From: Bradyrhizobium sp. CCGUVB1N3
GTDB lineage: Bacteria > Pseudomonadota > Alphaproteobacteria > Rhizobiales > Xanthobacteraceae
Direction of reading: 5' to 3'
DNA: 64,000 nt
NCBI RefSeq assembly: GCF_024199925.1
Contig: NZ_JANADR010000001.1
Span: 2,728,001 to 2,792,000 of the forward strand
Within the stretch, counting starts at the first letter, position 1, and each line of letters begins with the position of its first letter. This document shows positions 17,901 through 25,999 of this stretch, piece after piece. The notes beneath the pieces are model-generated. The model was not told the DNA's origin, ran no database searches, and was given only the letters and a program-made list of their open reading frames with translations. The position numbers and the translations under genes are program-made.

Positions 17901-18200
17901 GTTCGGTTCGCTGGTATCGGCCGTGAAGAGGCCATCGCCACCGACGGCGCGCACGCGCCGCAGCGCGCCGCGCACCACCTTGTCGAAGCGCTTCTCGTCG
18001 GAGAGCTCGTCGACGAGATCATGGCCGGAGACGATGACGATCGGCGACCCCATCATGTCGAGCCAGAAGATCGGGCCGAGCTCCTTGGCGAGACGCGTCA
18101 GGTGCTGCACGGGCGCGGCCGAATCCAGCGACAGCATATTGCCGACCACCGGCTTGGTCGGCGGATGCGGGATCGGGTCCAGACGGTTCTTGGATGACAT
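14964..18200 (-). CDS. CYP102-type cytochrome P450/NADPH-P450 reductase fusion
   Basis: The 1078-residue protein is a self-sufficient monooxygenase of the P450-BM3 type. Residues 1 to about 470 are the heme domain, with the I-helix motif AGHETTSG (271-278), ExxR in EALR, and the heme loop FGNGQRACIGRG with ligand Cys413. After a linker rich in Ala/Pro come a flavodoxin domain (LLVLYGSNLGTAEELA) and a ferredoxin-reductase-type FAD/NADPH domain (RYYSISSSP, GPGTGLAPFRGFLQ), ending DVWAGG. This family typically hydroxylates or epoxidises fatty acids. GGGGGAAG precedes the ATG at 18200. It lies downstream of epoxide hydrolase and WS/DGAT genes. Confidence 0.96.
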   Translation of the reverse strand: MSSKNRLDPIPHPPTKPVVGNMLSLDSAAPVQHLTRLAKELGPIFWLDMMGSPIVIVSGHDLVDELSDEKRFDKVVRGALRRVRAVGGDGLFTADTSEPNWSKAHNILLQPFGNRAMQSYHPSMVDIAEQLVKKWERLNADDEIDVVHDMTALTLDTIGLCGFDYRFNSFYRRDYHPFVESLVRSLETIMMTRGLPFEQLWMQKRRKTLAEDVAFMNKMVDEIIAERRKSAEGSDDKKDMLAAMMTGVDRTTGEQLDDVNIRYQINTFLIAGHETTSGLLSYTIYALLKHPDILKKAYDEVDRVFGPDVNAKPTYQQVTQLTYITQVLKEALRLWPPAPAYGISPLKDETIGGGKYKLKKGTFTTILVTALHRDPSIWGPNPDAFDPENFSREAEAKRPVNAWKPFGNGQRACIGRGFAMHEAALALGMILQRFRLNDHQRYQMHLKETLTIKPEGFKIKVRPRTDRERGAHSGPAAATTSPGAAAPRATTRPGHNTPLLVLYGSNLGTAEELATRVADLAQVNGFASKLAPLDEYADKLPGEGGVLIFCASYNGAPPDNATQFVKWLHGDMPKDALSKVRYAVFGCGNSDWAATYQSVPRFIDEQLSAHGARSLYARGEGDARSDLDGQFEKWFAAAAPAAVKEWGLTADFSRNADDEPLYKVEPVAPGAVNAIAALGGTAAMRVLVNDELQSKSGPNPSERSTRHIEVQLPQGASYRVGDHLSVVPRNDPALVEAVARRFGFLPADQIKLAVAEGRRAQLPVGASVSVGQLLTDFVELQQVATRKQIQIMSEHTRCPVTKPKVLAFVGDDAEAGERYRSEILAKRKSVFDLLIEYPACELPFHAYLEMLSLLAPRYYSISSSPSVDPARCSVTVGVVGGPAASGRGIYKGICSNYLSDRRTGDTIYATVRETKAGFRLPDDSSVPIIMIGPGTGLAPFRGFLQERAARKTKGAALGPAMLFFGCRHPDQDFLYADELKALAASGITELLTAFSRADGPKTYVQHVLAAQKDKAWSLIEQGAIIYVCGDGGKMEPDVKAALVAIYREKSGGDAAAGARWIEELGTKNRYVLDVWAGG

Positions 18201-18226
18201 GTAGTTACGCTTCCCCCAATTGCATT

Positions 18227-18322
18227 ATTCCGGGGCGATGCGACGGGACCGCAAGCGCGGCCCGGAGCATCGAACCCGGAATCTCGAGATTCCGGATTCG
18301 CCCCTCGGGCGCTCCGGAATGA
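18227..18322. repeat. Palindromic intergenic repeat, family C
   Basis: The element carries CGGGGCGATGC and its partner near GAGCATCGAACCCGG, then a perfect 20-bp palindrome CCGGAATCTCGAGATTCCGG at 18276-18295, and ends GCGCTCCGGAATGACG. It fills most of the 144-bp gap between the epoxide hydrolase and the CYP102-type gene and would be transcribed if these are one operon. Confidence 0.7.
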
Positions 18323-18344
18323 CGTCTGTCTCTCGACTGCGTCC

Positions 18345-19343
18345 TCAGCCGAACCGCCTTCTATGCCATTCGATCAGCTTGGCGCTGACCTCTTCCGGCT
18401 TTTCCTGCTGCGTCCAATGTCCGCTATCCCTGACCAGATATTTTTCGAGATCCGGCACCAGCTTCTCCATGCCGTCGGCGGCCGAGGGTGGCAGCACCGC
18501 GTCGTTCTCGGCCATGATCATCAGCGACGGCACGCGCACGTGATGGTCCAGCCCCTTGGAGTTCTGCCAGTTGCGGGTGAAGTTGCGGTACCAGTTGATG
18601 CCGCCGGTGAAACCGGTCTTCGTGAAGGTGTCGACGAACACCTTCTTCTCCTCCGCCGACAGGATCGGCGTGCGCGGATCATGCCTGGCATCGTAATTCG
18701 CAATCATCTGCGGAAATGCCAGATTGATCCGCGGTGAAGCCCCGACGCCCGCGATCGGTTCCTCCGCCGGCGCGCCAGGAGGCCGCGCCGCCGGCTTGCG
18801 CATGAAGGCATCGAAGGTCTCTTCGACACGGCTGCCAAAAATCCTGTCCGGCTCGCGCGCGGGGTCCTGGAACTGCACGATGTACATCTGATCGCCGAAC
18901 CGCTTGCGGAACAGCTCGATCGGATCGGCCGGCGCACGGTCCCAATGCGGCGTGTTCACGCCGACGACACCGGCGACGCGCGAGAGGTGCCGCAGCGGCA
19001 TCTGCCAGACGATGAAGCCGCCCCAATCGTGGCCGACGAAGATCGCCTTTTCGATGTTCAGATGATCAAGGAGCCCGACCAGATCGCCGGTCAGATGCTC
19101 CATGTCGTAGTCCTCGACCGGCTCGGGCCGATCGGTCGCGCCATAGCCGCGCTGGTCCGGCGCGATCACGCGGATGCCGGCCTCGCTCAGCGCCTTGATC
19201 TGGTGACGCCAGGAAAAGGCGATCTCCGGCCAGCCATGGCAGAGCACCATCGGCGGCTTGTCGCTCTTCGGGCCTGCCTCGTAATAGCCCATGCGGATGC
19301 CGTTCGTCTGCACGAACTTGAGCGGCGGCATTTCAATCATCAT
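18345..19343 (-). CDS. Epoxide hydrolase-like alpha/beta hydrolase
   Basis: The 332-residue protein has the soluble epoxide hydrolase pattern: oxyanion motif CHGWPEIAFSW, nucleophile Asp106 in FVGHDWGGFIVW, a lid with WYRNFTRNW, an acid in MIMAENDAVLPP and the catalytic His in DSGHWTQQEKPEE. GYGATDRPE is also typical. It would open an epoxide to a diol, or act as a dehalogenase-like relative. Two adjacent ATGs at 19343 and 19340 follow an AGGA; the first is used. It lies between WS/DGAT (20 bp upstream) and CYP102, suggesting processing of P450-made epoxides. Confidence 0.9.
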   Translation of the reverse strand: MMIEMPPLKFVQTNGIRMGYYEAGPKSDKPPMVLCHGWPEIAFSWRHQIKALSEAGIRVIAPDQRGYGATDRPEPVEDYDMEHLTGDLVGLLDHLNIEKAIFVGHDWGGFIVWQMPLRHLSRVAGVVGVNTPHWDRAPADPIELFRKRFGDQMYIVQFQDPAREPDRIFGSRVEETFDAFMRKPAARPPGAPAEEPIAGVGASPRINLAFPQMIANYDARHDPRTPILSAEEKKVFVDTFTKTGFTGGINWYRNFTRNWQNSKGLDHHVRVPSLMIMAENDAVLPPSAADGMEKLVPDLEKYLVRDSGHWTQQEKPEEVSAKLIEWHRRRFG

Positions 19344-19363
19344 AAGATTCCTGGCAAACTTTC

Positions 19364-20914
19364 CTATTCGGCGGCGCCCTTGATGTCGGCCGCTGGCGGC
19401 GCGTAGGCCGCTTCCAGCGCGGCGAACTCCTCCGGCAGCATGTCGCACATCACCTGCACGTGCGGGATGATGTTGGCGCCGACGATGAAGCCGAAATCGA
19501 GCTGGTCGCGATAGCTCTGCACGGTGATGTTGAGCGCCTGCCCGTGGGTGGAGATCGACACTGGATAGATGTGCAGCAGCTCGGCACCTGCAGCATAGAG
19601 TGTCTGCCGTGGCCCCGGCACGTTGGAGACGGTGACGTTGGCCGCCGGCGGCAGCACGTCCGACAGGTTCGAGCGGCTGTAGAGCAGCGCCAGGATCTGC
19701 ACCATCATCGGCGCGCCCAGCATCGAGATGTTGGAGACCTGCGGCATCAGCGCGCGCAGCGGATGCGACATCTCCTTGGCCTTGGTCGACTGCGCAATGA
19801 TCGCCTCCAGCCGTCCCTTGGGATCGTCGACATTTGTGGCGATCGAGCAGATCATGCCGAACACCTGGTTGTTGGCCTCGGTATTGCCCTCCTCGCGCAG
19901 CGAGATCGGCACCGCCGCGGTCAGCGATTTCGCGGGCAGCGTGCCGTATTGCTGGAGATAGCGTCGCACCACGCCGGAGGCGAGCGCGAGCACCACGTCA
20001 TTGAGCTTGCCGCCGGCCTGCTTGGCGAGCGCCTTGGCGCGCGACAGCGGGATCGAGACGCCGGCAAAGCTGCGCTCGGAGGAGATCGACTTGTTCAACA
20101 TGGTCGGCGGCGAGACCATGCTGGCAAGGCTCTCGCGCGAGTTCGGATCGGAGATCTTGCCGAGCACGTCCGAGACGCTCTTCAGCACGGTCGGGATGTT
20201 GCCGGCAAAGCGCACCGCGCTTTCGATCTGGTACATCGCATTGTCGAACAGGATCGAGCCGATATCGCTCTTGCCCGTGCGCGGCAGCTGCAGGTTCTTG
20301 GCGGCTTGCGAGGCCTCAAGCGGCTGGGTGAAGAGCTGCTGGTAGGAATCGAGCAGATTGGCCGCGATGTCGCGCGGCTCTTGGCCTGGCTTCGCGCCGG
20401 CCACCGGCGGATCGACCTGTCGCGGGATCGGCGAGATGTCGTAGATCATGTTGGTCAGCGCCGCGCCGGCGCCGCCGTCGATGGCGGCATGGTGCATCTT
20501 GGAATAAAGGCCGACCTCGTTGTGCTTCATGCCCTCGAAGACGTAGAACTCCCAGAGCGGACGGGCGCGGTTCAGCAGCTTGGCATGCATCCAGCCGACG
20601 ATGCGCTCGAGCGTCGCGCGGTCGCGCGGCGCGGGCAGGCTGGCGCGGAAGATGTGGCGATCGATGTCGAACTGGTCGTCCTCGACCCAGGAGGGATGGT
20701 CGATGTCGAGTGGCGCCTTTTCGAGCCGTGCTTTCAGGATCGGCGCGATGTGCAACCGCGAGGCGATCATCGCCTTGAAGTCTTCGAAGAAGTCGCCCTT
20801 GTAGTCGTCAGGCAGGCGAAAGATCGCCATGCTGCCGACATGCATCGGCATTTCCGGCGTCTCGAGATAGAGAAACGACGCGTCCAGCGACGACAGCTTC
20901 TTACCGTCACCCAT
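19364..20914 (-). CDS. Wax ester synthase/diacylglycerol acyltransferase (WS/DGAT)
   Basis: The 516-residue protein matches the bacterial WS/DGAT family. It begins LSSLDASFLYLETPEMPMHV, carries the catalytic HHxxxDG motif as KMHHAAIDGGAGA, and has the C-terminal NVTVSNVPGPRQTLYAAGA stretch. It joins acyl-CoA to an alcohol or diacylglycerol to make neutral lipid at the inner membrane. The ATG at 20914 has a strong GGAGGGAACT site. It follows the hydrolase gene by 48 bp and precedes the epoxide hydrolase. Confidence 0.94.
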   Translation of the reverse strand: MGDGKKLSSLDASFLYLETPEMPMHVGSMAIFRLPDDYKGDFFEDFKAMIASRLHIAPILKARLEKAPLDIDHPSWVEDDQFDIDRHIFRASLPAPRDRATLERIVGWMHAKLLNRARPLWEFYVFEGMKHNEVGLYSKMHHAAIDGGAGAALTNMIYDISPIPRQVDPPVAGAKPGQEPRDIAANLLDSYQQLFTQPLEASQAAKNLQLPRTGKSDIGSILFDNAMYQIESAVRFAGNIPTVLKSVSDVLGKISDPNSRESLASMVSPPTMLNKSISSERSFAGVSIPLSRAKALAKQAGGKLNDVVLALASGVVRRYLQQYGTLPAKSLTAAVPISLREEGNTEANNQVFGMICSIATNVDDPKGRLEAIIAQSTKAKEMSHPLRALMPQVSNISMLGAPMMVQILALLYSRSNLSDVLPPAANVTVSNVPGPRQTLYAAGAELLHIYPVSISTHGQALNITVQSYRDQLDFGFIVGANIIPHVQVMCDMLPEEFAALEAAYAPPAADIKGAAE

Positions 20915-20962
20915 AGTTCCCTCCGACTTAATCTTGGACAGGCGCCTTACCGGCGCTTCTTG

Positions 20963-21763
20963 TCAGGCCGATACTGTAGGGTCCGGCGGGGCATATGCAA
21001 TGGCAAACGGGCCCGCCCGGTCAAATGGCCAGAACTCCCCTTCCGGTTGCGCCAGCCGATCGGCCACGGCCCAGAGCGCCGCGGGGTTGACCCCGAGCCC
21101 GATATGGCTCGCGAAATAGACCTCGATGTTCTCGGCACGCTCGGAAGGATGCAGCAGGCAGGTCTTCCAGTTTACGATGCCGTCGCTGCGCGAAAAGATC
21201 GAGCTGTTGGGCACCGGCAGGTCGCCGGCGATGGCCTCGCGCAACTCGGAAAAGTCCTCGACCCGTTCGCCCGACAGCGCCTCATAGAGCCGCGTCGCAT
21301 TGGTAGCCCGCACGTCGTTGGCGAAAGGGCTGCCGAGCGTGACGACATAGCGGACCATGTCGGGCGCCTGCAGCGCGAGGTCGCGGGCATAGACGCCGCC
21401 TAGGCTCCATCCGACGAGGCTTACCTTGCGCCCGGTCGCCGCATGAATTTCCGCCAGACGGACACGCAGCGCGTCCCGGACGCGCGCCAGCCCGCCGAGA
21501 TTGCGGCCCATCCGCCAGGCTTGGGCGTCATAGCCGAGCTCGTGCAGATAGCGGCGCATCGGCGCCATCGACAGGTCGCTGGCGAGAAAGCCTGGCAGCG
21601 CCAGCACCGGATGACCGTCGCCCTTGGGAGCCCGCATCAGAAGCGGCGACAGGAACAGGCTGGCGTTGAATTCGAACAGGCCGCGCGCTTCCGCGAGCAG
21701 GAGCCCGAGGCCCGGCGGACGAAGCCGGGGCGACGGCTCTGCTCCGTCCCGCTCGCCCGGCAT
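20963..21763 (-). CDS. Alpha/beta hydrolase, paralogue of the 7956-8726 product
   Basis: The 266-residue protein repeats the architecture of the hydrolase at 7956-8726: HPVLALPGFLASDLSM, the elbow SLVGWSLGGVYARDLA, VVTLGSPFANDVRATNA, SSIFSRSDGIVNWKTCL and a C-terminal SHIGLGVNPAALWAVADRLAQ with the likely catalytic His. The shared C-terminal ADRLAQ block with a PFDR tail shows a close family relationship. The ATG overlaps the upstream stop as TAATG. Its position before WS/DGAT suggests a role in acyl-ester or lipid handling (inference). Confidence 0.85.
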   Translation of the reverse strand: MPGERDGAEPSPRLRPPGLGLLLAEARGLFEFNASLFLSPLLMRAPKGDGHPVLALPGFLASDLSMAPMRRYLHELGYDAQAWRMGRNLGGLARVRDALRVRLAEIHAATGRKVSLVGWSLGGVYARDLALQAPDMVRYVVTLGSPFANDVRATNATRLYEALSGERVEDFSELREAIAGDLPVPNSSIFSRSDGIVNWKTCLLHPSERAENIEVYFASHIGLGVNPAALWAVADRLAQPEGEFWPFDRAGPFAIAYAPPDPTVSA

Positions 21764-22020
21764 TACTTCTTCTTGTCGCCGCTACGCGGCCCGCCGAGAC
21801 CGGCCATCGTCACGAACATGTTCTGAAACTGCTCGGCGAGCTTCGGATCGAAGGTGAACCAGCTCTGGATCAGCGATTCCGGCGAGACCTTTTCGATGTT
21901 GCTCAACACCTGCTGCTGCAACTTGTCCATCACCGCCGTCTGCATCGGCCCCACGTCGGGCAACCCAAAGAACTGGCGGGCCTCGAGGGGGGTGCAGTCG
22001 ATTTCGATGTTAACCTTCAT
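21763..22020 (-). CDS. Small DUF6489-type protein
   Basis: The 85-residue product starts MKVNIEIDCTPLEARQFFGL, which is the hallmark of a small conserved alphaproteobacterial family (DUF6489) of unknown role. The middle is helical (MQTAVMDKLQQQVL) and the C-terminus is basic (GDKKK). The ATG at 22020 is used because the family begins there and GGAGGGGACC precedes it. It is the first gene of the run leading to the hydrolase, WS/DGAT, epoxide hydrolase and CYP102, and its stop overlaps the hydrolase start. Confidence 0.8.
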   Translation of the reverse strand: MKVNIEIDCTPLEARQFFGLPDVGPMQTAVMDKLQQQVLSNIEKVSPESLIQSWFTFDPKLAEQFQNMFVTMAGLGGPRSGDKKK

Positions 22021-22330
22021 GGTCCCCTCCAGATCGGATTCGAGCGGCCTTACTGTAGTATCACCGCGAGTTGTGGTGCGACGCAAGCGACCAGATGCGA
22101 GGCGCCGCGTGCCCCCTCCCGCATTCGGCCAATATGGTCAATCAAAAGTCGAATGTCGCCGGCGGGCGATCTGTCGGAGTATCGGTCAGCATTGCTGCAC
22201 AGCGGCGCAGGTTGGCGCGTTCCTTGCTGGAAGGGCGCTTGCACGGTGCAAAAACTCTGGGCAACATGGATACATCAGCCCGGCCGAACAATCAAAAATC
22301 ACGGCACGGGCAGAGTGGAGAGGGTCAAGA
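22021..22330. promoter_or_regulatory. Divergent intergenic region with a 13-bp perfect dyad
   Basis: This 310-bp gap separates the minus-strand DUF6489 gene from the plus-strand peptide-transport operon, so it must hold both promoters. The only clear signal is TTGCACGGTGCAA at 22239-22251, a perfect inverted repeat with one central base, 80 bp upstream of the binding-protein start. No convincing gene was seen in the gap. Confidence 0.5.
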
Positions 22331-23932
22331 ATGTCGGTACGTCAGGGTTTTCTAGCGATGACGCTTGCGTCGGCGCTTGCGTTTGCGGTCTCACCGGCCA
22401 TGAGCCAGACGCTGCGCTACGCCAACCAGGGCGAGCTCAAATCACTCGACCCCTACACGCTCAATGAAAGCACCACCCACGCCCATCTCGGCCATGTCTA
22501 TGAGGGCCTCGTCGAGCGGGACAAGGACCTGAAGATCATCCCGGCGCTGGCCGAAAGCTGGGAGACGCCGGAGCCGACCCGTTGGCGCTTTCATTTGCGC
22601 AAGGGCGTGAAATTCCACAATGGCGATCCCTTTACCGCCGACGACGTGGTGTTCTCCGCCGAGCGCGTGCGTGCCCAGGGTTCGAACCTGCAGAACCGCC
22701 TCCCCGCCGACGCCAAGGTCGTCAAGGTCGACGACTACACCGTCGACTTCGTTCTCAGTTCGCCCAATCCCATCCTCCTGGGGCAATGGGACGTCTGGTA
22801 CATCATGGACAAGAAGTGGGCAGAAGCGAACAACGTTGTGGCACCGACGCCGGTCGCCGCCACGACGCCGAGCTATGCCTCGCTGCACGCCAATGGCACC
22901 GGCCCCTTCATGATCGACAGCCATCAGCCCGGCGTGAAGACCGTGTTCAAGGCCAATCCCAACTACTGGAAGAAGCCGGAACATAACCTGAAGGAGATCG
23001 TGTTTACCCCGATCGCATCGGACGCCACGCGCGTGGCGGCGCTTCTGTCAGGCGAGGTCGATGTGATCGAGCCCGTTCCGATCCAGGATATCCAGCGCGT
23101 CAACGCGAGCCCCAATGCGACGGTGCTGTCCGGACCGGAGCTCCGCACCATCTTCATCGGCATGGATGAGTTGCGCGACGAGCTCCTGTTCTCGAACGTC
23201 AAGGGCAAGAACCCGTTCAAGGACATCCGCGTCCGCGAGGCCTTCTACAAGGCGATCGACGTCGAGCTGATCAAGAATCGCGTCATGCGCGGGCTCTCCA
23301 CGCCGTCCGCCTTGATGGTCGCACCGGAGCTCTATCCGCTGTCGAAGGAATTCACGCGGCCGAAATTCGATGTTGACGGCGCCAAGAAGCTGCTGACGGA
23401 AGCGGGCTATCCCGATGGCTTCGAGCTCACGATGGACTGTCCGAACGATCGCTACGTCAATGACGCCGCGATCTGCCAGGCCGTGGTCGGCATGCTCGCG
23501 CGCATCGGCGTCAAGGTGAGCCTGCTGGCGCAGCCCAAAGCGCAATATTTCGCGAAGGTGCTGAAGCCCGGCGGCTTCAAGACCTCCTTCTACCTGTTGG
23601 GCTGGACGCCGGCCACGATGGACTCCCAGAACGTGCTGCACGACATCATGGGCTGTCGTGACGATCCGAAGGATCCCAACCGCGGCGAAGCCAATCTCGG
23701 CGGCTACTGCAACAAGCAGCTCGACGACCTTACGGACAAGGTTCTGGTAGAGCCCGACATGACCAAGCGCAATCTGCTCATCAAGGAGGCCTTCGAGGTC
23801 GCCAACAAAGACTACGCCTACATCCCGCTGCATCAGCAGGCGCTGGCCTGGGGCGTATCCAAGAAAGTGAAGCTGGTTCAGCGCGCGGACAACCAGGTCC
23901 TGCTCTACTGGGCCACCAAGCAGGAAGAGTAA
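22331..23932 (+). CDS. Peptide-type ABC transporter substrate-binding protein (system 1)
   Basis: The 533-residue protein belongs to the SBP family 5 (DppA/OppA/NikA-like). It has a signal peptide (hydrophobic core LASALAFAVSPAMS, cleavage near Ser-Gln) and mature motifs GELKSLDPYTL, HLGHVYEGLV, LAESWETPEP and GVKFHNGDPFTADDVVFS. It binds a peptide or similar solute in the periplasm. The ATG at 22331 follows GGAGAGGGTCAAGA; the open frame extends upstream without support. It is the first gene of the operon with two permeases and two ATPases. Confidence 0.93.
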   Translation: MSVRQGFLAMTLASALAFAVSPAMSQTLRYANQGELKSLDPYTLNESTTHAHLGHVYEGLVERDKDLKIIPALAESWETPEPTRWRFHLRKGVKFHNGDPFTADDVVFSAERVRAQGSNLQNRLPADAKVVKVDDYTVDFVLSSPNPILLGQWDVWYIMDKKWAEANNVVAPTPVAATTPSYASLHANGTGPFMIDSHQPGVKTVFKANPNYWKKPEHNLKEIVFTPIASDATRVAALLSGEVDVIEPVPIQDIQRVNASPNATVLSGPELRTIFIGMDELRDELLFSNVKGKNPFKDIRVREAFYKAIDVELIKNRVMRGLSTPSALMVAPELYPLSKEFTRPKFDVDGAKKLLTEAGYPDGFELTMDCPNDRYVNDAAICQAVVGMLARIGVKVSLLAQPKAQYFAKVLKPGGFKTSFYLLGWTPATMDSQNVLHDIMGCRDDPKDPNRGEANLGGYCNKQLDDLTDKVLVEPDMTKRNLLIKEAFEVANKDYAYIPLHQQALAWGVSKKVKLVQRADNQVLLYWATKQEE

Positions 23933-23948
23933 GTGTCGACGAGTTGTG

Positions 23949-23978
23949 AAGTCCCGGAAGCCTCGGCTTCCGGGACTT
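23949..23978 (+). other. Perfect 14-bp intercistronic hairpin
   Basis: AAGTCCCGGAAGCC is followed after two bases by its exact reverse complement. The element sits 17 bp after the binding-protein stop and 55 bp before the first permease. There is no T-tract after the stem, so it is probably not a full terminator. Such hairpins often protect the binding-protein message and lower downstream expression. Confidence 0.7.
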
Positions 23979-24032
23979 GCCGTTTAGGGCTACGCGATGA
24001 TGCGCGCCTCTGAAGAGACCTGAAAGGAACCG

Positions 24033-25013
24033 ATGCTCGCTTTCACTCTTCGCCGGGCAATCCAGGCCGTCGGCGTCATGATCGCCGTCGGGATCATTTC
24101 GTTCTCGATGTTCCGCTTTGCCGGCGATCCCGTGAACCAGATGGTGTCGCTGGATACATCCGGCGCCGAACGCGCCGCGATACGCCAATCGCTCGGGCTC
24201 GACGATCCCGTCATCGTGCAGTTCGGCCGCTATGTCGCCAATGCTGCGCAGTTCAAGTTCGGCATCTCCTACCAGTTCCGCCTTCCGGTCACGAGCCTCT
24301 TGATGGAGCGGATGCCGGCAACGCTGGAGCTCGCGATCTGCGCCACCATCTTCGCGATGGTCGGCGGCATCCTGATGGGCGTCTATTCGGCGCTCCGCCG
24401 CGACAGCTTGCTGGCTCACGCATTCCAGGCGATCTCGCTGATCGGCATCTCGCTGCCGACCTTCCTGATCGGCATCCTGCTGATCTACCTGTTCTCGGTG
24501 ACGCTGGGCTGGTTGCCCTCGTTCGGGCGGGGCGAGGTCGTGCATATCGGCTGGTGGACGACGGGGCTGCTCACGCTCTCCGGGTTGAAGGCGCTGATCA
24601 TGCCCTCGATCACGCTCGGGCTGTTCCAGATGACGCTGATCATGCGCCTGGTGCGCGCCGAGATGCTGGAGGTGATGCGCACCGACTATATCCGCTTCGC
24701 CCGCGCCCGCGGGCTCACGACGCGCGCGATCCATTTCGGCCACGCGCTGCGCAACACGCTGGTTCCCGTCATCACGGTGGCCGGCCTGCAATTTGGCTCG
24801 GTAATTGCTTTCGCAATCATCACCGAGACCGTGTTCCAGTGGCCGGGCATGGGTTTGTTGTTCGTCCAGGCCGTGCAGAATGTCGATATCCCGATCATGG
24901 CAGCCTATTTGATGATGGTGTCCCTGATCTTCGTCACCATCAATCTCATCGTCGATATCCTCTACACCATCGTCGATCCGCGTCTGCGCTCGACGGTCAG
25001 CCGGGCACACTGA
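24033..25013 (+). CDS. Peptide-type ABC transporter permease B (system 1)
   Basis: The 326-residue inner-membrane protein is a DppB/OppB-type permease with several hydrophobic segments. It starts MLAFTLRRAIQAVGVMIAVG and contains LRNTLVPVITVAGLQFG and the family segment TETVFQWPGMGLLFVQAV. The ATPase-coupling EAA region reads DYIRFARARGLTTRAI. An AAAGGAACCG site precedes the ATG. It lies downstream of the binding protein and ends one base before the next permease gene. Confidence 0.93.
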   Translation: MLAFTLRRAIQAVGVMIAVGIISFSMFRFAGDPVNQMVSLDTSGAERAAIRQSLGLDDPVIVQFGRYVANAAQFKFGISYQFRLPVTSLLMERMPATLELAICATIFAMVGGILMGVYSALRRDSLLAHAFQAISLIGISLPTFLIGILLIYLFSVTLGWLPSFGRGEVVHIGWWTTGLLTLSGLKALIMPSITLGLFQMTLIMRLVRAEMLEVMRTDYIRFARARGLTTRAIHFGHALRNTLVPVITVAGLQFGSVIAFAIITETVFQWPGMGLLFVQAVQNVDIPIMAAYLMMVSLIFVTINLIVDILYTIVDPRLRSTVSRAH

Positions 25014-25014
25014 G

Positions 25015-25986
25015 ATGAGCGAGGCCGTCGTCCAGCACAAAACGGAAGAGCCCCTCGCGCGCGCTGCGGCCCGTTCCGGCTGGTTCAAGCGCGCCATCGA
25101 GAGCGACCTGTTCTATTCCTTCCGCCGCTCCAAGATCACCATGATCGCGGCTGCGATCACGCTGCTGTTCTTCCTGCTGGCGATCTTCGCCTCGTTGCTC
25201 GCCGTACAGAATCCGTTTGATCCGGCGCAGCTCCAGCTCCTGAATTCGCGCATCTCGCCGCTCTGGACCGCGGACGGCCAGAGCCCGTTCCTGCTCGGCA
25301 CCGACGAGCAGGGCCGCGACGTGCTTTCGGCGATCCTCTACGGCTTGCGGATCTCTCTCCTCGTCGGCATCCTCGGCGTCGTGTTCTCCGGCGCGCTCGG
25401 AATCCTGCTTGGCCTCACGGCCGGCTATTTCGGCGGCGCCGTCGACGGCCTAATCATGCGCGTCGCCGACGTGCAGCTCTCCTTCCCCGCGATCCTGATC
25501 GCGCTTCTGATCAACGGCATCGCCAAATCGCTGCTCGGCAACAAGCTCGACGAGATGAGCATGCTCGGCGTGCTGGTGCTCGCGATCGGCCTGAGCTTCT
25601 GGGTGCAATATGCCCGCACGGTGCGCGGCTCGGTCATGGTCGAGAAGAACAAGGACTATGTTGCCGCCGCGCAGCTGATCGGCCTGCCCGCGCCCGTGAT
25701 CATGCTGCGCCACGTGCTGCCGAACACGATGGGGCCGATCCTGGTGATTGCCACCATCAACCTGGCGCTCGCCATCATCACCGAGGCGACGCTGTCGTTC
25801 CTCGGCTCGGGCATGCCCGAGACCATGCCCTCACTCGGTACGCTCATTCGCATCGGCAACAACTATCTGTTCGCCGGCGAATGGTGGATCGTCGCCTTCC
25901 CGGGCCTCGCGCTCGCCGTGCTGATCCTCTCCATCAACCTGCTCGGCGACTGGCTGCGCGACGCGCTCAATCCCAAGCTCAGGTGA
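25015..25986 (+). CDS. Peptide-type ABC transporter permease C (system 1)
   Basis: The 323-residue DppC/OppC-type permease has a long cytoplasmic N-terminus, then FLLGTDEQGRDVLSAILYG, the hallmark of this subfamily. The EAA loop is KDYVAAAQLIGLPAPVIM, followed by TEATLSFLGSGMPE and LLGDWLRDALNPKL at the C-terminus. It pairs with the upstream permease in the importer. One base separates it from the preceding stop codon. Confidence 0.93.
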   Translation: MSEAVVQHKTEEPLARAAARSGWFKRAIESDLFYSFRRSKITMIAAAITLLFFLLAIFASLLAVQNPFDPAQLQLLNSRISPLWTADGQSPFLLGTDEQGRDVLSAILYGLRISLLVGILGVVFSGALGILLGLTAGYFGGAVDGLIMRVADVQLSFPAILIALLINGIAKSLLGNKLDEMSMLGVLVLAIGLSFWVQYARTVRGSVMVEKNKDYVAAAQLIGLPAPVIMLRHVLPNTMGPILVIATINLALAIITEATLSFLGSGMPETMPSLGTLIRIGNNYLFAGEWWIVAFPGLALAVLILSINLLGDWLRDALNPKLR

Positions 25987-25999
25987 GTCCACCTCGTTC

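Noticed and set aside
19460..21403. 647-codon plus-strand open frame
   Set aside because: It is antisense to the WS/DGAT and hydrolase genes, has no family motif, and is a GC-driven shadow.
23949..23978. Hairpin after the binding-protein gene as a terminator
   Set aside because: No T-tract follows the stem and permease genes continue in the same direction, so it is listed as an intercistronic hairpin.
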